DNA from: Tannerellaceae bacterium
GTDB lineage: Bacteria; Bacteroidota; Bacteroidia; Bacteroidales; Tannerellaceae
Direction: 5' to 3'
Assembly: GCA_031279915.1 (NCBI GenBank)
Contig: JAITHO010000141.1
Location: 1-10,116, forward strand
Length of the DNA stretch: 10,116 nucleotides
Shown: piece by piece, positions 7,161 to 10,116 of the stretch
How the letters are laid out: each line of letters opens with the position of its first letter
Numbering within the stretch: position 1 is the first letter of the stretch
Notes under the pieces: generated by a model
The model's database searches: none
What the model saw: only the letters and a program-made list of their open reading frames with translations
What the model was told of the DNA's origin: nothing
Made by a program: the position numbers and the translations under genes

Positions 7161-7718
7161 TTAACTGATGGTGATAGAAGCCGTAGCCTTTCCTGTTCCG
7201 CAAGAGTTCGACACTTCAACAGATATGGAATACTGCCCGGCTTTGATGCCCACCAGGTCGATGGTGTTAGTGTTCGACTGTCCGATAACATCTGCAGGTA
7301 GCGTCCACTTGTAAGTTGCTCCTTCGATGAGAGGCACAGAATAAACGAAGGGCTTATTAAGGCTTGCCGCGGTCGGTCCGGCAGGAGTTCCTGGCGCCGG
7401 AGCGATGGAGCAAGGTCGGTCGAGCGTTAGTCGCCATCTGTTGCGTGTCCATACATACAGGCCTTTACCCTTTAGTCCGTTGGCCGTAGAGGAGTTTTCA
7501 TTGAAGACAATCATCCCTTCAACCGACGGATTCGCCAGCCCCCACACGGATGCATCCGTCAGGGAAATTACAGGCATCAGCAGGCCTTTATTGCCCGAAG
7601 ATTCCAATTCGAGCACAGCGCCGGGGTGCGCTTCGCGATTTGCGCCGATAGTAACTTGAGCTTGTATGCCGCATAAGCAGGCGAGAGTAAACAGGATGAT
7701 TAATGATAAATGTTTCAT
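7161..7718 (-). CDS. Short secreted protein: YVW module plus PKD-like domain
   Basis: This 185-residue protein has the signal peptide MKHLSLIILFTLACLCGIQA-Q, the shared module at about 22-97 (VTIGANREAHPGAVLELES, GLLMP, GMIVFN, GLYVWTRNRW) and a PKD/Ig-like domain at about 107-185 (ATYKWTLPADVIG, ISVEVSNSCG). It ends exactly where the PKD-like domain ends. It corresponds to the first 195 or so residues of the next gene's product, sharing patterns such as LTxASVW, ANGLxGxGxYVW, YxWTLP and IGxSxTN. It is therefore a shortened paralogue or a stand-alone version. Cys103 and Cys173 match Cys107 and Cys183 of the paralogue and may form a disulfide. It ends in a normal TAA 10 bp before the next start, with no sign of a recent frameshift. 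Function is unknown. Confidence 0.87.
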   Translation of the reverse strand: MKHLSLIILFTLACLCGIQAQVTIGANREAHPGAVLELESSGNKGLLMPVISLTDASVWGLANPSVEGMIVFNENSSTANGLKGKGLYVWTRNRWRLTLDRPCSIAPAPGTPAGPTAASLNKPFVYSVPLIEGATYKWTLPADVIGQSNTNTIDLVGIKAGQYSISVEVSNSCGTGKATASITIS

Positions 7719-7745
7719 GAAGTTTCTTATTTGGTTATTAAATAC

Positions 7746-7778
7746 ACGCCATTACCGGATATCATGCCAGGATGGCGT
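7746..7778. other. Stem-loop between two modular-protein genes
   Basis: ACGCCAT (7746-7752) is the reverse complement of ATGGCGT (7772-7778), with a 19-nt loop. It lies in the 102-bp gap between the stop codon at 7821 and the start codon at 7718. No T run follows on the minus strand, so an mRNA-processing or stability role is as likely as termination. No good promoter is seen in the gap, so the genes on either side may still be one operon. Confidence 0.4.
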
Positions 7779-7820
7779 TCATAGTTATGGTTGTTATATT
7801 AAGGTATGGTCGTGCCGCTA

Positions 7821-9455
7821 CTATTCGTTTGCGAGCACTTCGTCTATTTTAAGGAATGCTTTCACGGTGGCGGCGCGCGCATCGTCAACAGTGCCAAGCG
7901 ATCTTGCTCCCATCATGAAGGTCAGGATATAGGCCGTTTGGCTGTTCGGGTCGTGAGAGATCCACATATAGGAGCGATGCTCAGGAGAGTCTTTATAGTA
8001 GACGTCCGGATCTCCCCAGGCGGCGTCATTAGAGCTGCTTTGCTCTACGGTAGTACCGCTGTTAGAAAGTCCCACATTGCTGTTATTATTACCGCTCCAG
8101 ATATTCGGGCGCAGTTCGAGTTTATTGTTCGAATATCCTTTTGAATCATCATTCCAGGCAAAGTTCGAGGACCACATGATTGATTCGGTGCTTGATTTAT
8201 TGTTCCGTATCTGCAAGTCGGCCTTATCCAGACCCTGTCCGGTGCGAATAAATACGCGAACTGAATATTTGCCGTCGGGCGTAGTAACCACTCGATGATA
8301 GCCGGCTGCGCCCTCATTGGTTTTGAGCAGCGGGCCTACGGTGGCTTTGGTACGAACGGTTGCGTCTACATTGTCGCCAACAACTACGTTACATACCGAA
8401 CCGGCATTGAAAGGCACTAAGGCTTTCGCCATGACAATAGTAGTGGGCGTAGGCGATGTTACGTTTGGCGTTCCGCTAACGCTGAATACTATCTCGCCAT
8501 TGCCGTTTTCCAGTTTTCCGTCTTGGAGGCGGAAGGTGAGGCCATTGACAGTTACGCTGGCGCCTCCGTTATAACGTCCGCCGTTGCCGCCAATGTATGG
8601 CACCCGCAGCACTCCCGAATAAGCCGTTCCGTTCGTATATTGCGGCGGCGACAATACGGCCGAAGCGCAACTCAGAGCGGCAAAGCTCGGCTGAATGGCG
8701 ATGCTATTGTCTAAGGTCTTCCACTCGCTTCCGTTCCAAAAGAAAAAGCCCTCAACGGAGTAGGATGCATGCTTGCCGGTATTATACACCATCAGTCCAA
8801 GCTCAGGATTGGGCACGGTGGTTTGGTCGGTTCGGCTCGAAAGCGTCACCGTTGGCAGCAAAACGCCCTTATTGGTTGATGAAATCTTGAACACTGCCGA
8901 CGAACCGGCGACTGTTCCTATCCGCACCGAGTCTTTGCCGTTCACAAAGGCAAGGGAGTAGGGCTGCGCAGTTGTGCCGGTTTCAATAACCGTAGCCTTA
9001 TTGAGCGCGCCGCCCAGGCCTACTTCGCCTGCCGCCAGATTGGCTAGCCCGTTAGTTCCCATCACGCCGCCCATTGGCGTCCATGCCTGGCCCGTCCATA
9101 CGTAAAGGCCCTCGCTAAACGGAGTTGCATTGTTAACATTATACACGACCAAACCTGTGTGCTGAGCGTCGAGCGTAGCCTTGTTAAGGTTGTAAGCCGA
9201 GGTCGGCCCCGAAGTCGACACGTCGGGGGTCGACAAGAACATCGGATAGAGATTGTTTGTACTGGAGAGAAATACCCGCGGAAGGCTAAGTCCCCCGAAT
9301 GCATTACGGCCTTTGGTTTGTACGCCGTCTACTTCTTTGATTTGCAATAAAGCTCCCTCTTGAGGAGGCTCGGACGAACCGACCGTAACCTGCGAATATG
9401 CGCTGAGGCATAATAGAGAGCAAACAATTGTTGTGAAAATTACTTTAGGATTCAT
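7821..9455 (-). CDS. Secreted modular protein with two YVW modules and an unrecognised C-terminal domain
   Basis: This 544-residue protein has the signal peptide MNPKVIFTTIVCSLLCLSAYS-Q. Module 1 spans about 23-130 (VTVGSSEPPQEGALLQIKE, GLSLPRV, GLVVYN, GLYVWTGQAW) and carries an insert of about 35 residues after LSLPRV. Module 2 spans about 172-250 (VRIGT, KGVLLPTVTL, GLMVYN, GFFFWNGSEW). Residues about 258-362 match a repeat type often seen in Bacteroidetes exported proteins: VPYIGGNGGRYNGG, GLTFRLQDGKLENGNGEIVF, then SVSGTP, bounded by Cys263 and Cys355. The C-terminal part, about 383-544, is rich in Asn, Ser and Trp and is not recognised. It may bind a ligand or form the exposed tip, but nothing in it is diagnostic. 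The gene is first in the minus-strand cluster and has a good promoter 65-95 bp upstream. The ATG is fixed by the signal peptide. Confidence 0.9.
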   Translation of the reverse strand: MNPKVIFTTIVCSLLCLSAYSQVTVGSSEPPQEGALLQIKEVDGVQTKGRNAFGGLSLPRVFLSSTNNLYPMFLSTPDVSTSGPTSAYNLNKATLDAQHTGLVVYNVNNATPFSEGLYVWTGQAWTPMGGVMGTNGLANLAAGEVGLGGALNKATVIETGTTAQPYSLAFVNGKDSVRIGTVAGSSAVFKISSTNKGVLLPTVTLSSRTDQTTVPNPELGLMVYNTGKHASYSVEGFFFWNGSEWKTLDNSIAIQPSFAALSCASAVLSPPQYTNGTAYSGVLRVPYIGGNGGRYNGGASVTVNGLTFRLQDGKLENGNGEIVFSVSGTPNVTSPTPTTIVMAKALVPFNAGSVCNVVVGDNVDATVRTKATVGPLLKTNEGAAGYHRVVTTPDGKYSVRVFIRTGQGLDKADLQIRNNKSSTESIMWSSNFAWNDDSKGYSNNKLELRPNIWSGNNNSNVGLSNSGTTVEQSSSNDAAWGDPDVYYKDSPEHRSYMWISHDPNSQTAYILTFMMGARSLGTVDDARAATVKAFLKIDEVLANE

Positions 9456-9519
9456 TGAACTTGAATTTGAATTTGTACTGATTAGCGTTTATATATAATA
9501 CTAATATTTTATAGCAATG

Positions 9520-9550
9520 CAAAGATATGCCTCCTAATCTTTCGCGTCAA
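9520..9550 (-). promoter_or_regulatory. Promoter candidate for the modular-protein cluster
   Basis: On the minus strand, TATCTTTG (9527-9520) matches the Bacteroidetes -7 consensus TAnnTTTG. A TTG (9550-9548) lies 20 bp upstream in the place of the -33 element. Transcription would start near 9513, leaving an AT-rich leader of about 58 nt before the ATG at 9455. This is the best promoter match in the window. Confidence 0.6.
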
Positions 9551-9651
9551 GATTTTTTTACAAATTGGTAATACAAAGGTGGAAATAGACAATCATCAGG
9601 GCGGCGTTTGCGGCGAAAGCCTAGTTTGCAGGAATAATTTTGGAACAAGAA

Positions 9652-9683
9652 GGGCCGCCCATACAACAGCTGTACTGCGGCCC
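9652..9683. repeat. GC-rich inverted repeat around an 8-bp palindrome
   Basis: GGGCCGC (9652-9658) pairs with GCGGCCC (9677-9683). The 18-nt interval contains the perfect palindrome ACAGCTGT (9666-9673). It sits only 2 bp from the larger hairpin at 9686-9770, upstream of the cluster promoter and downstream of the partial gene at the right edge. It could act in 3'-end formation of that gene's mRNA or be part of a compound repeat element. Confidence 0.6.
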
Positions 9684-9685
9684 TG

Positions 9686-9770
9686 TTATGGGAACTTCAA
9701 ATAATTGCTTTTTCTGCGTTACGCTCCGTCGGCAAGCCTTGAAAAATCTAATTATTAGAAGTTCCCATAA
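9686..9770. repeat. 85-bp near-perfect long inverted repeat
   Basis: The 21-bp left arm (9686-9706, TTATGGGAACTTC...) is the reverse complement of the right arm (9750-9770, ...GAAGTTCCCATAA) with one mismatch. Inside it, TTTTTC (9709-9714) pairs with GAAAAA (9741-9746) after a small internal loop, leaving a 26-nt terminal loop. Transcribed from either strand, it would fold into a long hairpin. No flanking target-site duplication is obvious. It could be a MITE-like or REP-like intergenic element, or a terminator for the minus-strand gene ending at 9802. Confidence 0.85.
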
Positions 9771-9781
9771 GCGAAGCTTAT

Positions 9782-9809
9782 TCTCATTTTCACTCTCATT
9801 TTCACTCTC
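9782..9809. repeat. 12-bp tandem repeat across the stop codon
   Basis: TCTCATTTTCAC occurs twice in a row (9782-9793, 9794-9805), followed by a partial third copy (TCTC, 9806-9809). It spans the end of the partial gene. Copy-number change here could shift the stop position only slightly, because the unit length is a multiple of three. Confidence 0.7.
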
Positions 9810-10116
9810 CAGCAGCCGGCGGATTCAGGTCCTCCGGATTGATGGGCGGCATGCCGGTGTCGGGAGCTTGCGGAGGGAGGTCGGGCGCCGGAGGGAGGGT
9901 CGTGTCAGGAGCTTGAGTTTCCTCGTCGACGAGATTGTTGTCGCCATTGTCATTGCCGCCGGAGGAGGCATGAGAATGTTTGTGCCGCCGGGCAACGATG
10001 CGCTTGAAAGGTTGGATAGCGGCGTTCACGGCGTCGATGAGTTCCTCGAGAGCTGGGGTTGGAGCAATGCCGTAATGCAGGTTGGTTGCATCGATTAGAT
10101 CAAGGAGAATTTCATC
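9802..10116 (-). CDS. C-terminal part of a protein of unknown function with a proline-rich tail (5' end outside the window)
   Basis: The reading frame is open to the right edge, giving 104 residues before a TGA at 9802-9804. The internal GTG at 10029 is not a start: the frame continues upstream as ordinary coding sequence (LLDLIDATNLHYGIAPTPAL, then EELIDAVNAAIQPFKRIVARR). The first 50 or so residues look helical. The rest is a low-complexity, acidic and Pro-rich tail (APDTTLPPAPDLPP, QAPDTGMPPINPEDLNPP). The layout, a helical region with NAAI...ARR near the end and a disordered tail, weakly recalls the Bacteroidetes family DUF6261, but I cannot confirm this. It is cut by the window edge rather than broken. 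Confidence 0.7.
   Translation of the reverse strand, partial: DEILLDLIDATNLHYGIAPTPALEELIDAVNAAIQPFKRIVARRHKHSHASSGGNDNGDNNLVDEETQAPDTTLPPAPDLPPQAPDTGMPPINPEDLNPPAAGE

Noticed and set aside
7151..7291. N-terminal extension of the 492-residue modular protein
   Set aside because: It overlaps the preceding gene's PKD-like domain in another frame and would place about 47 hydrophilic residues ahead of a clear signal peptide.
9686..9770. Insertion sequence end or attachment site
   Set aside because: There is no transposase or integrase gene in the window and no clear target-site duplication flanking the arms.
9640..10098. 152-residue plus-strand reading frame near the right edge
   Set aside because: It runs through both hairpins and is antisense to the partial minus-strand gene; the Ser/Phe-rich stretch comes from the 12-bp repeat.

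Overview
The window looks like a chromosomal segment from a member of the Bacteroidota, most likely the order Bacteroidales. The reasons are a short TonB-receptor-like barrel with an N-terminal carboxypeptidase-D-type domain, a Bacteroidetes-style secreted thioredoxin-fold protein, secreted modular proteins with 'VTIG...GLLMP...GLYVW' modules, and promoter candidates with the TAnnTTTG -7 element typical of this phylum. I cannot name the genus from sequence alone.

Layout. Positions 1-463 are gene-free and AT-rich, with inverted repeats and regularly spaced A or T runs, ending in a promoter candidate. A plus-strand gene (464-1666) encodes a PLP enzyme of the trans-sulfuration (Cys/Met metabolism) family. 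Everything after it is on the minus strand. Read in transcription order from the right edge: a partial protein of unknown function with a proline-rich tail (10116-9802); a 346-bp intergenic region with two hairpins and a good promoter; three secreted modular proteins (9455-7821, 7718-7161, 7150-5672); a hairpin that looks like a terminator or attenuator; a secreted thioredoxin-fold protein (5608-4289); a 272-bp intergenic region with a 23-bp tandem repeat array; and an outer-membrane beta-barrel protein (4016-1695), which converges on the PLP-enzyme gene with a 28-bp gap.

How the genes may work together. The three secreted proteins share a common N-terminal module, present twice in the first protein. 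The second and third also share a PKD-like domain and are separated by only 10 bp, so they look like an operon of duplicated and diverged surface or periplasmic proteins. The thioredoxin-fold gene follows 63 bp after them and may be partly co-transcribed. The barrel protein probably has its own transcription unit. A joint function for these exported proteins is inference; no substrate can be read from the sequence. The most unusual signals are non-coding: the 23-bp dyad array at about 4136-4278, the 85-bp near-perfect hairpin at 9686-9770, and the phased homopolymer region at 71-413.
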